The position numbers and the translations under genes are program-made. From Paraburkholderia megapolitana (GTDB taxonomy: Bacteria > Pseudomonadota > Gammaproteobacteria > Burkholderiales > Burkholderiaceae): a stretch of DNA of 64,000 bases. The notes under the pieces are model-generated. The model ran no database searches. It was given only the letters and a program-made list of their open reading frames with translations, and was not told the origin of the DNA. The stretch spans positions 1,837,001-1,901,000 of the forward strand of contig NZ_CP041745.1 in assembly GCF_007556815.1 (NCBI RefSeq), given 5' to 3'. Positions 1-9,059 of this stretch are shown piece by piece; positions within the stretch are counted from its first letter, which is position 1; every line of letters starts with the position of its first letter.

Positions 1-70
1 TATCCGTTCTTCGGTGACGCTCGAGTATGGTGGGGCAGGCTCGACGCTGCCTTGACATCGTAAGGCGAGG

Positions 71-111
71 GCGACGCGCGCAATGGGTTATCTACACATT
101 GCGCGCGTCGC
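71..111. repeat. Perfect 15-bp inverted repeat (long hairpin)
   Basis: Bases 71-85 are the exact reverse complement of 97-111, with an 11-base loop. The stem begins GCGACGCGCGC. There is no T-run on either side, so it is not a typical intrinsic terminator. It lies between the left window edge and the 3' end of the NIPSNAP gene, which is read leftwards toward it, so transcription termination or RNA stabilisation is possible. No gene is visible in bases 1-149. Confidence 0.6.
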
Positions 112-149
112 GTTGCGTTACCTCACCTCGCCGGATCAACTCCCGTTCA

Positions 150-470
150 TTACTTGAGCGGCGAGAAATCGGTTGGCCGCACGATGCGCGATTCCATCTT
201 GAGGAAGATATCGAGCGCTTTCACCTTGCGACCGAACTCCCGCCAGCGGCTATCGGCCGCCATCCGGTCGCGCCGCTCGATGCGGTCGTCGAGACCCTGG
301 TAGCCCCAGATATGCACGACCTCGCTCAGATTGCCGATCTCGGTGGTAAAGAAGCCGATCAGCTCGCCGAGATATTCCTGCTGGATCGGCAAGCCCTCGT
401 TCTTGTATAAGGCGATCCATTCGGCGGCTCGTTGCGGTTTGAACGTGTAGGTGCGGATTTCGTAAAGCAT
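150..470 (-). CDS. NIPSNAP family protein
   Basis: A small cytoplasmic protein of 106 residues. It opens with MLYEIRTYTFKP, and the body has the dimeric ferredoxin-like pattern of NIPSNAP-domain proteins (PF07978), with a conserved W-x-Y-x-G-L-x-D-R segment near the middle. The start at 470 is preferred over an upstream ATG at 506 because a GGAGA ribosome binding site lies just before it. The gene is divergent from the DUF3088 gene at 631. The molecular role of these proteins is not established; some are encoded beside oxidoreductases and hydrolases. No catalytic residue can be named. Confidence 0.8.
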   Translation of the reverse strand: MLYEIRTYTFKPQRAAEWIALYKNEGLPIQQEYLGELIGFFTTEIGNLSEVVHIWGYQGLDDRIERRDRMAADSRWREFGRKVKALDIFLKMESRIVRPTDFSPLK

Positions 471-630
471 GGTTGTCTCCGTGACGCAGGGGTATGAACA
501 GGGCAAGATTAGCGCGAATGCGTGGCGCTAAGTTGCCGCCCGCATATCGTTGTGCCGATTTATTCGTGGCGCAATGCAATACAAGAGATGAGAATCGTTC
601 GGTTGTTCACCTTCCGGAGTGCCGCCTGAC

Positions 631-975
631 ATGAGCCGAGACCTTCTTTTACTACTTGAACCGGGGTTTGCCGATCCGAAGTATCCGGGCGAACGCTTCA
701 TTTGCCCACACGGCGCACCGATCGAGGGACTGCTTGCGAGCGACCCCGCGAAGGCCGCCAGCCTCGACATTCAGCGTTTGCCGTTTGCGCGTCCGCGCGA
801 GGTGGTCGTCAAGGCGCTCGATGCCGACCATCAGGGCCTGCCGGTGTTGATACTCGGTGACGAGGCACCGGTGCCTGACGATGCGCAGACGCTAGGCGAC
901 AAGCGTTTCGTCACGGACACCAACCGCATTCTTGCATTGCTCGCCGAGCGCCACGGGTTTCCGAAAATCCACTGA
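631..975 (+). CDS. DUF3088 family protein (thioredoxin-like)
   Basis: A 114-residue protein that matches what is known of DUF3088 (PF11287): an N-terminal LLLLEPGFADP segment, a GERFICPHG segment and a GLPVLILGDE segment. Relatives I recall carry a CPHC pair that resembles a thioredoxin-type motif. Here the second cysteine is glycine (CPHG), so redox activity is doubtful. The ATG at 631 follows a GGAG at 616-619; a GTG at 619 is possible but overlaps that site. Its stop is 11 bases before the deacylase gene at 987, so the two are probably co-transcribed. Function unknown. Confidence 0.7.
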   Translation: MSRDLLLLLEPGFADPKYPGERFICPHGAPIEGLLASDPAKAASLDIQRLPFARPREVVVKALDADHQGLPVLILGDEAPVPDDAQTLGDKRFVTDTNRILALLAERHGFPKIH

Positions 976-986
976 CACGGCCACGC

Positions 987-1979
987 ATGACCACCATCCA
1001 CAACGAAATCGACCTCGATGCCGATGGGCGTCACGTCGGTTATCTGCGTCTGCCGTATTCGGTTCATCGTTCCGCGTACGGATGGATTCCGATTCCGATC
1101 GCGTCGATCCGCAACGGCGATGGCCCCGTCGTGCTGCTCATGGGCGGCAATCATGGCGACGAGTACGAAGGGCAGGTGCTCGTTTCCAGCCTGATCGGCG
1201 AGATCGAGCCGCAATGGGTGCGCGGGCAACTAATCTTCCTGCCAATGGCGAATTTCCCTGCTGCAGCCGCGGGCCTGAGGACATCGCCACTCGACGGCGG
1301 CAATCTGAACCGCAGTTTCCCCGGCGATTCGCACGGCTCGCCGACTGCGGCGATCGCCGACTATATCGAGCACACGTTGCTCGCCCGCTCGCAGTATCTG
1401 ATCGACCTCCACTCGGGCGGCAGTTCGCTTCTCTACGATGGCGCCAATATGCTGGCTATCGCGCCACGCGATCCCGATGAAGAGAGCCGGCTTAAGGCGC
1501 TGCTCGCTGCGTTTGGATTGCCGCGTGCGTTTCTGCATCCGCCGAATCCGGTTCATGCGGCAACCGCGGCACGTCGTCAAGGCGCGATCTCGATCCTGAC
1601 AGAACTGGGTGGCGGCGGGACCGTGCAGGCACGCTTGCTACACGACGCGCGACGCGGCTTGTTAAATCTGCTCGGTTTCATCGGGCTTCTGAGCGGACCG
1701 CTCGTGCCCGATGGCCCGCCTGCGCAGACTCGCTTCTTCACCGTGTCCGGCTCGCGCCATTACGTCTACGCCTACGATCGCGGCGTGTACGAGCCGCTAG
1801 TCGAGCTGGGCGAGCAGGTCGCCGCGGGCCAGGCTGCTGCACGGATTCACTTCCCCGATACGCCGCTACGCGAGCCGGTTATTACGTACTTCGCAGCCGC
1901 GGGCGAGGTTGTCTGCAAACGTGTGCCCGCCGCGGTTGAACGTGGCGACTGCCTGTTCCATCTTGCCGAACCTGTTTAA
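987..1979 (+). CDS. Succinylglutamate desuccinylase/aspartoacylase family deacylase
   Basis: A 330-residue zinc-dependent deacylase of the M14-like AstE/AspA family. Visible zinc ligands are H56 and E59 in GGNHGDEYEG and H142 in DLHSGG. The NLNRSFPG segment near residues 107-113 binds the substrate carboxylate in relatives. The first motif is like that of DoeB, which removes acetyl from N-acetyl-diaminobutyrate, so an N-acyl amino acid substrate is likely. It follows the DUF3088 gene by 11 bases and lies about 280 bases before the acetyltransferase and transporter cluster. It could supply a deacetylation step there, but this is inferred from position alone. Confidence 0.8.
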   Translation: MTTIHNEIDLDADGRHVGYLRLPYSVHRSAYGWIPIPIASIRNGDGPVVLLMGGNHGDEYEGQVLVSSLIGEIEPQWVRGQLIFLPMANFPAAAAGLRTSPLDGGNLNRSFPGDSHGSPTAAIADYIEHTLLARSQYLIDLHSGGSSLLYDGANMLAIAPRDPDEESRLKALLAAFGLPRAFLHPPNPVHAATAARRQGAISILTELGGGGTVQARLLHDARRGLLNLLGFIGLLSGPLVPDGPPAQTRFFTVSGSRHYVYAYDRGVYEPLVELGEQVAAGQAAARIHFPDTPLREPVITYFAAAGEVVCKRVPAAVERGDCLFHLAEPV

Positions 1980-2257
1980 GCGCGATACGAAATAGGTCGA
2001 CGGCCAATATCGCGGCGATTTCCATGTTTTATTCGCGGGTGAATGGCGCGATTAATAACGCGACTAATGACTTTGCAAAATCGTAAGCACGACATGAATT
2101 AAGTATGCGGAATTCACGTCATAACGATACGCAAATTGTTTGGTTCGATCCTCATTAGTCGCCTGCTATCTTGGATCTGGTTCGACAGAGCTTGAGGTCG
2201 GACGCAATAGCGACTCCACGATACGATCAACGGGAGCGGGCGCGCTCCCCATCCGCC

Positions 2258-2806
2258 ATGACCTACGAAATCATTGATACCACTCTGCTGGATCCCGTTG
2301 CACGGCCTCTACTGGATGCGCTCGAAATCGAATACGCAACCCGTTATCGCGAGTTTCGCCCGGACAGTTCTGCTTCGGCGAGTGAAGAAATGGCGCGTTA
2401 TCCCGCCGAGTTATTCGCACCGCCCGAAGGCGCTTTCATCGTCGTCGTACTCGATGGAAAGACGGTCGGTGGCGGTGCATTCAAACGCTATGACGCGACG
2501 ACTGCGGAACTCAAGCGTATCTGGACCCATGCGAGTCAGCGCCGTCAGGGGCTCGCTCGTCGCGTCGTGCAGGAACTCGAGGCGCGTGCGTTGCGGCAGG
2601 GATATCGCCGCGTTTATCTGACCACGGGCTTCAAGCAGCCTGAAGCAACCGAACTCTATCTCAACGCGGGCTACGAGCCGCTGTTCGATCGTTCGATTGC
2701 GCCGGAGGTCCATTTCCGTCTGCCGTTCGGCAAGGATCTGCTGGAACCGGGGCGCACCGATTCATTGGAGGATCTGATTCAGCACGAACCGCTTGGCGTT
2801 CGCTAA
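2258..2806 (+). CDS. GNAT family N-acetyltransferase
   Basis: A 182-residue GNAT acetyltransferase. The acetyl-CoA pyrophosphate-binding segment is visible as SQRRQGLARRVVQELE around residues 92-107, followed by YRRVYLTTG and a C-terminal LYLNAGYEPL segment typical of the fold. The ATG at 2258 begins at the conserved region; an upstream in-frame start at 2171 would add a tail without similarity. It is the first gene of a same-strand series that includes two amino-acid-type binding proteins and three flavin monooxygenases. In the Bacillus ytm and yxe operons a GNAT enzyme acetylates S-modified cysteine before C-S cleavage, and that is a reasonable guess here. Confidence 0.8.
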   Translation: MTYEIIDTTLLDPVARPLLDALEIEYATRYREFRPDSSASASEEMARYPAELFAPPEGAFIVVVLDGKTVGGGAFKRYDATTAELKRIWTHASQRRQGLARRVVQELEARALRQGYRRVYLTTGFKQPEATELYLNAGYEPLFDRSIAPEVHFRLPFGKDLLEPGRTDSLEDLIQHEPLGVR

Positions 2807-2860
2807 CCACGCGCGCGATGCGGTGCATAAACGATCCATTTCAACGGGGCACAACAAGAC

Positions 2861-3808
2861 ATGAAGCAAGGTCGGCATATTCTTTCGGCAGTAGCCGGAA
2901 CGCTGTTCGCACTGGCGATCGGCGTAGCAGGCACAGTATGGGCAGCGAACACCACCACCTTCAATCTGAGCCCGGATCAGCACGACCGTGTGCGTACCAC
3001 ACCGGACGCGACAGCAATCAAGGGCGTACCTGCTGCATTTCCGTTCGCTGAAAAGGGCGAACTGGTTGTCGGTATGACACTGGGGGCACCTCCGCTCGGT
3101 ACCTATGCGACCGATGCGAAGACGGCAGTGGGTTTCGATCCGGACCTCGCACAGCTGGTCGCCGACGGCCTGGGGCGCAAGCTGAAAATCGTCGCGCTCG
3201 CGTGGGCAGACTGGCCGCTCGCGCTGCAATCGGGCAAGGTCGATGCGGTGCTGTCGAACGTAACCGTGACCGAGGAACGTAAAGAGAAATTCGACTTCTC
3301 GACCTATCGGCGCGACGTGATCGGATTCTATGTAACCGATTCGAGCCCGATCAAGTCGATCCGTGAACCGAAGGACGTCGCCGGGCTACGCGTCATTACA
3401 GACTCGGGCACGAACCAGGAAAAGATCCTGCTCGAATGGGACCGGCAGAATGTCGCGCATGGACTGAAGCCGGTGCAGGTTCAATACTACGACGACCTCG
3501 CCGTACGGAGTCTGGCGCTGAGTTCGGGCCGCGCCGACCTGATTTTGAGCGTCAACTCGTCACTCGCCTATGAGGCTGCGCAGAAAGGCCAGATACGCGC
3601 AGTCGGCGCGATCAGCGGGGGCTGGCCGATTCTCGCCGATGTCGCGATTACGACACGCAAGGGCAGTGGGCTTGCCGCACCGCTCACGCTGCTGCTGAAC
3701 AACCTCATTAGCAGCGGGAAATACACGCAGGTACTCGATCGCTGGAGTCTGGGCAGCGAAGCGATCGATCAGGCCAGGACGAACCCGCCAGGGTTGCCAA
3801 AGAGTTAA
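2861..3808 (+). CDS. ABC transporter substrate-binding protein, family 3 (copy 1)
   Basis: A 315-residue periplasmic binding protein of the polar amino acid family (SBP_bac_3). A Sec signal peptide runs to about residue 28, with probable cleavage after VWA. Family segments include ALQSGKVDAVLSN, TVTEERKEKFDFSTY and VITDSGTNQEKILLEW. It is clearly paralogous to the protein at 10912, sharing the region after the signal peptide and the C-terminal EAIDQARTNPPG-type ending. The two copies flank the TonB receptor and two monooxygenase genes. The permease and ATPase they would serve are fused at 9060. The ligand is probably an amino acid or a sulfur-containing derivative; the sequence does not show which. 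Confidence 0.85.
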   Translation: MKQGRHILSAVAGTLFALAIGVAGTVWAANTTTFNLSPDQHDRVRTTPDATAIKGVPAAFPFAEKGELVVGMTLGAPPLGTYATDAKTAVGFDPDLAQLVADGLGRKLKIVALAWADWPLALQSGKVDAVLSNVTVTEERKEKFDFSTYRRDVIGFYVTDSSPIKSIREPKDVAGLRVITDSGTNQEKILLEWDRQNVAHGLKPVQVQYYDDLAVRSLALSSGRADLILSVNSSLAYEAAQKGQIRAVGAISGGWPILADVAITTRKGSGLAAPLTLLLNNLISSGKYTQVLDRWSLGSEAIDQARTNPPGLPKS

Positions 3809-3943
3809 GTCAGCCAGCTAAGCCAGCCGCGCGGACGTCAGTCCGCCGCATCTCGTAGTCAATACCGGGAAGGCACGATCCACACTGCTCCTGGTGAGCG
3901 GTGGGGGAAGTGCTGTGTTCGCCGACCATCAACGGGGCAGTCG

Positions 3944-6496
3944 ATGCGCAGGAACAGCGGAAAGAATCAGATCGGTCACACCGACACAGGAGTTCGCAGG
4001 ACGATGATATCGGTCGCCGCATTGGCGATCACATGCAACGGCACGGCGTGGGCACAGAGCGCGACTGCGACTGCGCCGGCGCCGGTGCAGGTGAGCGGTG
4101 CCACGGCCGCTGCAACGGCAACGACAGGAACGCAGCCCGCGCAAACATCAGCCGCGCCGCCCAGGCAGCCCGCACTGCAGCTTGCGTCGAGGCAGGCCGG
4201 CGCAACCAGCGTCGTACTGCAGGACGCCGTGGTCGTGACCGGCACACGCACCAGCACGAAGGCGAGCCAGAGCCTTACGCCGATCGATGTGATCAGCGCG
4301 GCGCAGTTGCAGGCCACCGGGCAGAGCAACCTGCGGGACGCGCTCGTCAAACTGTCGTCATCGATCACGCGTGAGACCTATGCCGGCGACACGGCACAAC
4401 TGACCGACGCGCTGTCGCTGCACGGCCTCACACCGGACCACGTGCTGGTATTGATCAACGGCAAGCGCCGTCATACCACGGCGAATATCGCGCTGGACGG
4501 CGGCCTGAACCAGGGGTCGACCGGGGTCGACATCGACATGATCCCGGTTGGCCTCATCGATCACATCGAAGTCCTGCGTGACGGTGCGTCGGCGCAGTAC
4601 GGTTCGGATGCGATTGCCGGCGTGATCAACATCATCCTGAAGACTAAAACGCATGGCGGATCGCTGGAGACCACGAACGGCCAGACCTACGCAGGCGATG
4701 GTTTCAAGAACGGCGAGTCGGCCAGTCTCGGCCTGAATCTCGGCGATCAGGGCTACCTCGATCTCGCGGCGGAATACGACCGCCAGAACCATACGGTGCG
4801 CACCGGCCCCGACGATTACTTCGGAACCTTCGCGCCCGGGCACGGCTACTACAACCCGATCGAAGGGAATCCGGCCAGCACGCGCGAGTCGGTCGGTTTC
4901 AATGCCGGCTACCACCTGAACGACGACGTCGAACTGTATGGCTTTGGGACCTATGCGCATCGCGATGCACAGGCCTATCAGAACTATCGTCCGCCTTCAG
5001 TGCTTCCACAGGTTTATCCAGGCGGCTTTGTCCCGACGGAGACCGTCAGCGAGAACGACTACTCGATTACTTCCGGTATCAAAGGCCAGCAGAACCTGTT
5101 TGGCTGGTCGTGGGATCTGAGCACGACCTATGGCGGCGACCATGAGCGCATCGGCATCGACAATTCGGCCAACACCGGGTTGTTCGCCGCGCAAGGCTAC
5201 ACGCCAACCAGCTTTCACCTTGCAACGGTCAGCAACACGCAACTGACGAACAACCTCGACTTCTCGCGTGCATTCAATATTCCGTTGCTGCCGGCACCGG
5301 TGAATGTATCGGTTGGCGTCGAGCAACGACGCGAGACCTACAGCGTAGGCGCGGGTGACGAAGCGTCGTATCTGGACGGCGGTGCGCAGGCGCTGCCGGG
5401 TCTTGCGCCCGTCAGCGCGAGCGACAACTCGCGCAACGTGCTCGGCACCTACATCGACCTGTCCACTCATCTCACACCGAAGTGGACCGTCGATCTGGCG
5501 GGTCGCTTCGAACACTACAGCGATGTCGGCGATACGACGAACGGCAAGGTTTCGACACGCTACGACTTCACACCGCAGATCGCGGTGCGCGGCAGTGTGA
5601 GTAGCGGATTCCGTGCGCCGTCGCTCGCCGAGGAGTACTACAGCAACGTGAGCGAATCACCGGCGTCGGTCTTCGGCCTGCTCGCGGCGAATTCCGCTGC
5701 GGCGAAGCTGATCGGCGCGCAGCCGCTGAAACCGGAGGAATCGACCAACTACAACGTCGGCCTCGTACTGACGCCAACCAAAGACCTGCATCTGACGATC
5801 GATGCGTACCAGATCGACATCCGCAACCGGATTGTCGAAGGCGGCACCGCATCGGGCGCGTCCGCGATCGCAGCGATGGAGGCCGCGGGGTTGTCGGTGC
5901 CGGGCACGATTCCGGCTTCAGCGGTGTCGGCAAGCTACTTCACGAACGGTGCGAGCACGCGCACTCGTGGCATCGACCTGTCGGGGACCTGGCACACCAG
6001 TTTCGGCGTTTATGGCCAGGTGGACTGGGATCTTGGCGTGAACCTGAACACGACCTCGGTCACGCAGGTGGCCACCGGCGCGAACGGCCAGCCGGAACTC
6101 AATGCGCAGCAGATCGGCTGGCTCAGCACGTCGACGCCGAAGAACAAGATCATCGTCGGCGGCACGTGGCATCTCGACAAGTGGGGCGTGAGTCTGCACG
6201 AGACGCGCTTTGGTCCGACCTCGAGCGAGCAGACCTACATTGTCGGACCCAATGCATTTTCGACGACGCAGTTCATTCACTTCCAGAATGCGGCGAAGTA
6301 CATCACCGACGTGGAGGTCCGTTACGACGTGACGAGGAAGTTCGAGATCGCCGTGGGCGCGAACAACCTCTTCAACGTGTATCCGAACAAGTTGCCGTAT
6401 GAAGCGCAACTCGAAGGCGGGCATTACGACGCCTATGCCTCGACGATCGGCGAGGACGGCGGCTTCTATTACCTGCGGGCACGCTATGTTTTCTAG
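3944..6496 (+). CDS. TonB-dependent outer membrane receptor
   Basis: An 850-residue outer membrane receptor. A signal peptide ends near AWAQ (about residue 38). A low-complexity Ala/Thr stretch follows, then a TonB-box-like DAVVVTGTR segment and a plug domain (about residues 100-230) containing LINGKRRH, EVLRDGASAQYGSDAIAGVINIIL. The remainder is a beta-barrel, with a GFRAPSLAEEYY segment and a C-terminal phenylalanine in YLRARYVF as in barrel proteins. It lies between a binding-protein gene and monooxygenase genes, which suggests that the cluster imports a substrate too large or too scarce for porins. No adjacent FecI/FecR pair is present, so siderophore uptake is not specifically indicated. 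Confidence 0.9.
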   Translation: MRRNSGKNQIGHTDTGVRRTMISVAALAITCNGTAWAQSATATAPAPVQVSGATAAATATTGTQPAQTSAAPPRQPALQLASRQAGATSVVLQDAVVVTGTRTSTKASQSLTPIDVISAAQLQATGQSNLRDALVKLSSSITRETYAGDTAQLTDALSLHGLTPDHVLVLINGKRRHTTANIALDGGLNQGSTGVDIDMIPVGLIDHIEVLRDGASAQYGSDAIAGVINIILKTKTHGGSLETTNGQTYAGDGFKNGESASLGLNLGDQGYLDLAAEYDRQNHTVRTGPDDYFGTFAPGHGYYNPIEGNPASTRESVGFNAGYHLNDDVELYGFGTYAHRDAQAYQNYRPPSVLPQVYPGGFVPTETVSENDYSITSGIKGQQNLFGWSWDLSTTYGGDHERIGIDNSANTGLFAAQGYTPTSFHLATVSNTQLTNNLDFSRAFNIPLLPAPVNVSVGVEQRRETYSVGAGDEASYLDGGAQALPGLAPVSASDNSRNVLGTYIDLSTHLTPKWTVDLAGRFEHYSDVGDTTNGKVSTRYDFTPQIAVRGSVSSGFRAPSLAEEYYSNVSESPASVFGLLAANSAAAKLIGAQPLKPEESTNYNVGLVLTPTKDLHLTIDAYQIDIRNRIVEGGTASGASAIAAMEAAGLSVPGTIPASAVSASYFTNGASTRTRGIDLSGTWHTSFGVYGQVDWDLGVNLNTTSVTQVATGANGQPELNAQQIGWLSTSTPKNKIIVGGTWHLDKWGVSLHETRFGPTSSEQTYIVGPNAFSTTQFIHFQNAAKYITDVEVRYDVTRKFEIAVGANNLFNVYPNKLPYEAQLEGGHYDAYASTIGEDGGFYYLRARYVF

Positions 6497-6664
6497 GCGT
6501 GTTCCAGGCATGTTCTAAGCGTTGCGTGGTTCCCGTCATATGCATAGCAATATTTGCTCGAACGATGCCGCGTTTCGCTAGCGATAATGGAACGAACGGG
6601 TGTCGCCCGACAAATTCCCCCAACTCTTTCCTACGTGCCTTCCGGTGCGGCGGCAGGTATCGAT

Positions 6665-7666
6665 ATGTCTTATTCCCTTTCGATTCTCGACAAAAGTCCG
6701 ATTGCAGAAGGAACGAGTGCGCACGATGCATTGCGCTTTACGATCCGGCTCGCCCAGCGCGCAGAAGCCTTGGGTTATCAGCGTTACTGGATCGCCGAGC
6801 ATCATGGCTCGTCGGCGCTGGCAAGCTCCGCGCCGGAGATCGTGGTGTCCCATCTGCTCGCGCATACGTCGCGTATAAGAGTCGGCTCCGGTGGCGTGAT
6901 GCTTCAGCATTACAGCCCGTTTAAGGTGGCCGAATCGTTCCGGGTGCTGGCGTCCCTCGCGCCGGGTCGCGTCGACCTTGGCATCGGCAAGGCGCCAGGC
7001 GGATTGCCGCTAACCACGCGTGCGCTGCAGTGGTTTCACGACAAGACAAAGAAGCCCGATTTCGCTCACCAGCTCGAAGAACTCGATGCGTTCCTGAAAG
7101 CAGGCGTGGCTGTCGATCATCCTTTGGCGGGCGCAGTCGCGTTGCCTACGCCGCCTGAAGCACCGCAAGGCATCCTGCTCGGCGGTAGTCCAGAAAGCGC
7201 AGCGTTGGCCGCGAAACATGGCTGGCAGTTCTGCTATGCCGGTCACTTTAATGGCGATAGCGACAACATCGAACGTTCGATTGACGTCTATCGCAACGCG
7301 ACGGGGCGCACGCCGCTGCTCGCGCTCTTTGCGTTTGCCGCGCAATCGAAAGCTGAAGCGCAACGCCATGTCGGTCCACTGCGCATTTTCAAGTTGCGGC
7401 TTGCCACGGGGCAGAGCGTCAATCTGCCGAGTCCTGAAGCTGCAGCCGAGTTCGCGCGGCAAACCGGCGTGACCGACTACCGGCTCGACGAACTGCATCC
7501 GCACGTCGTCACCGGTACACCGGATGAAGTGCATCAGGAACTCGACGCCTTGCACGAACGCTTCGGCATCGAGGAATTCGTCATCGACATTCCCGTAGCG
7601 GACTACGCGCTGCGCCTCGCTGCGGTTGAAGCGCTGGCTGTTGCACAACAGCCAGCACGCGTCTGA
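6665..7666 (+). CDS. LLM class flavin-dependent oxidoreductase (MsnO8-like)
   Basis: A 333-residue luciferase-like monooxygenase. It matches the MsnO8 subgroup: LDKSPIAEG near the start, [18 protein letters not shown] and [13 protein letters not shown]. These enzymes use reduced flavin and oxygen. The ATG at 6665 begins at the conserved region; an upstream in-frame start at 6554 adds 37 unmatched residues. It is followed 41 bases later by the NtaA-type monooxygenase and is probably co-transcribed with it. The substrate is unknown; the setting suggests a sulfur or nitrogen compound brought in by the neighbouring transporter. Confidence 0.85.
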   Translation: MSYSLSILDKSPIAEGTSAHDALRFTIRLAQRAEALGYQRYWIAEHHGSSALASSAPEIVVSHLLAHTSRIRVGSGGVMLQHYSPFKVAESFRVLASLAPGRVDLGIGKAPGGLPLTTRALQWFHDKTKKPDFAHQLEELDAFLKAGVAVDHPLAGAVALPTPPEAPQGILLGGSPESAALAAKHGWQFCYAGHFNGDSDNIERSIDVYRNATGRTPLLALFAFAAQSKAEAQRHVGPLRIFKLRLATGQSVNLPSPEAAAEFARQTGVTDYRLDELHPHVVTGTPDEVHQELDALHERFGIEEFVIDIPVADYALRLAAVEALAVAQQPARV

Positions 7667-7707
7667 TCTCTTCGCTTCTTACTCTCTTTCGTTTACCGGA
7701 CCACACC

Positions 7708-9030
7708 ATGACCCAGCGAAACCTCACTTTCGGCATCATGCTGCACGGCGCAGGCGGTCACATGAATTCCTGGAAACATCCCGCCGGACCCGCCGACGCC
7801 AGCGTGAACCTCGATTTCGTCACCGGTATCGCGCAGAAGGCCGAGGCGAACGGCGTGGCGTTCGCGTTCGTGGCCGATGGCCTGTATATCAACGACAAGT
7901 CGATTCCGCATTTCCTGAACCGCTTCGAACCGATCTCGATCCTGTCGGCGCTCGCAGCCTCGACTTCAAAGATCGGTCTGGCAGGCACGCTGTCGACGTC
8001 GTACAGCCACCCGTTTACGGTGGCGCGACAGTTCGCGTCGCTTGACCTGATTAGCGGTGGACGGGCAGGGTGGAACGTCGTGACTTCGCCGCTGGAGGGT
8101 TCCGCGAAGAACTACGGGGGCGAGCATCCCGATCACGAACTGCGCTATGAAATCGCCGACGAATATCTGGAAGTCGTGCAGGGACTCTGGGACAGCTGGG
8201 ATGACGGCGCATTCGTGCGCGATCGCGAAGGCGGACGTTTCTTCGATCGCGAGAAACTGCATACGCTCGACCACAAGGGGCGGTTCTTCGAAGTGGCCGG
8301 ACCGATCAACATCCAGCGTTCGCCGCAGGGGCAGCCGGTGATCTTCCAGGCAGGGTCGTCGGATTCCGGAATCGCGCTCGCGGGCAAGTACGCCGATGCG
8401 GTGTTCACTCACTCGCCTTCGCTCGAAGAAACGCGCGCGTTCGCAGAGAGTGTGCGGCAGAGCGCGGTGGAACACGGGCGCCTCGCCACCGACGTAAAGA
8501 TTTTCCCGGGCATCGGCCCGATTGTCGGTGCAACGATAGCCGAGGCTGAAGCGAAGTATCGCGTGATCCGCGATCTGCTCACCGTCGATGAAGCGCTCGC
8601 GTATCTGGGCCGCTTCTTCGAACATCACGACTTTACGCAATACCCACTCGACGAACCGTTCCCGGATCTCGGCGATCTCGGCAAGAACAGTTTCCGTTCG
8701 ACGACCGACCGTATCAAGGCCGAGGCGCAGAAGAAGGGCTCGACGTTGCGCGAAGTCGCACTGGAAGTGGCGACACCGAAGACGCAGTTCATCGGCACAG
8801 GCGAGCAGATTGCCGACGAGCTGATCCGCTGGTTCGATGCGGATGCGGCCGACGGTTTCATCCTCGGTTTTCCGGTGCAGGCCGAAGGTTTCGGCGATTT
8901 CGTCCGCTATGTGATCCCGGCACTCGAAGCGCGCGGCCGTTATAGCCGCACGCTCGCCGGGACGACGCTGCGCGATCACCTCGGGCTGCCGCGACGCGTG
9001 AGCCGCTACGCAACTGCAGAAACGGCGTAA
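7708..9030 (+). CDS. NtaA/SnaA/DszA family FMN-dependent monooxygenase
   Basis: A 440-residue enzyme of the nitrilotriacetate/DszA monooxygenase family. Typical segments are GHMNSWKHP near residue 15, [10 protein letters not shown], the [10 protein letters not shown] motif and a [13 protein letters not shown] flavin-binding segment. Relatives attack C-N or C-S bonds with FMNH2 from a separate reductase. Bacillus YxeK and YtnJ, in the same family, cleave N-acetylated S-modified cysteines. It lies 41 bases after an MsnO8-like gene and 29 bases before the fused transporter gene. No flavin reductase is adjacent; the only one in the window is at 51142. Confidence 0.9.
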   Translation: MTQRNLTFGIMLHGAGGHMNSWKHPAGPADASVNLDFVTGIAQKAEANGVAFAFVADGLYINDKSIPHFLNRFEPISILSALAASTSKIGLAGTLSTSYSHPFTVARQFASLDLISGGRAGWNVVTSPLEGSAKNYGGEHPDHELRYEIADEYLEVVQGLWDSWDDGAFVRDREGGRFFDREKLHTLDHKGRFFEVAGPINIQRSPQGQPVIFQAGSSDSGIALAGKYADAVFTHSPSLEETRAFAESVRQSAVEHGRLATDVKIFPGIGPIVGATIAEAEAKYRVIRDLLTVDEALAYLGRFFEHHDFTQYPLDEPFPDLGDLGKNSFRSTTDRIKAEAQKKGSTLREVALEVATPKTQFIGTGEQIADELIRWFDADAADGFILGFPVQAEGFGDFVRYVIPALEARGRYSRTLAGTTLRDHLGLPRRVSRYATAETA

Positions 9031-9059
9031 CCGACAGTTCGCACAGCGGGAGACAGATC

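Noticed and set aside
3944..6496. Siderophore system around the TonB receptor
   Set aside because: No FecI/FecR-type genes, siderophore biosynthesis genes or iron-type ABC transporter are nearby; the neighbours point to amino-acid-type or sulfur substrates.
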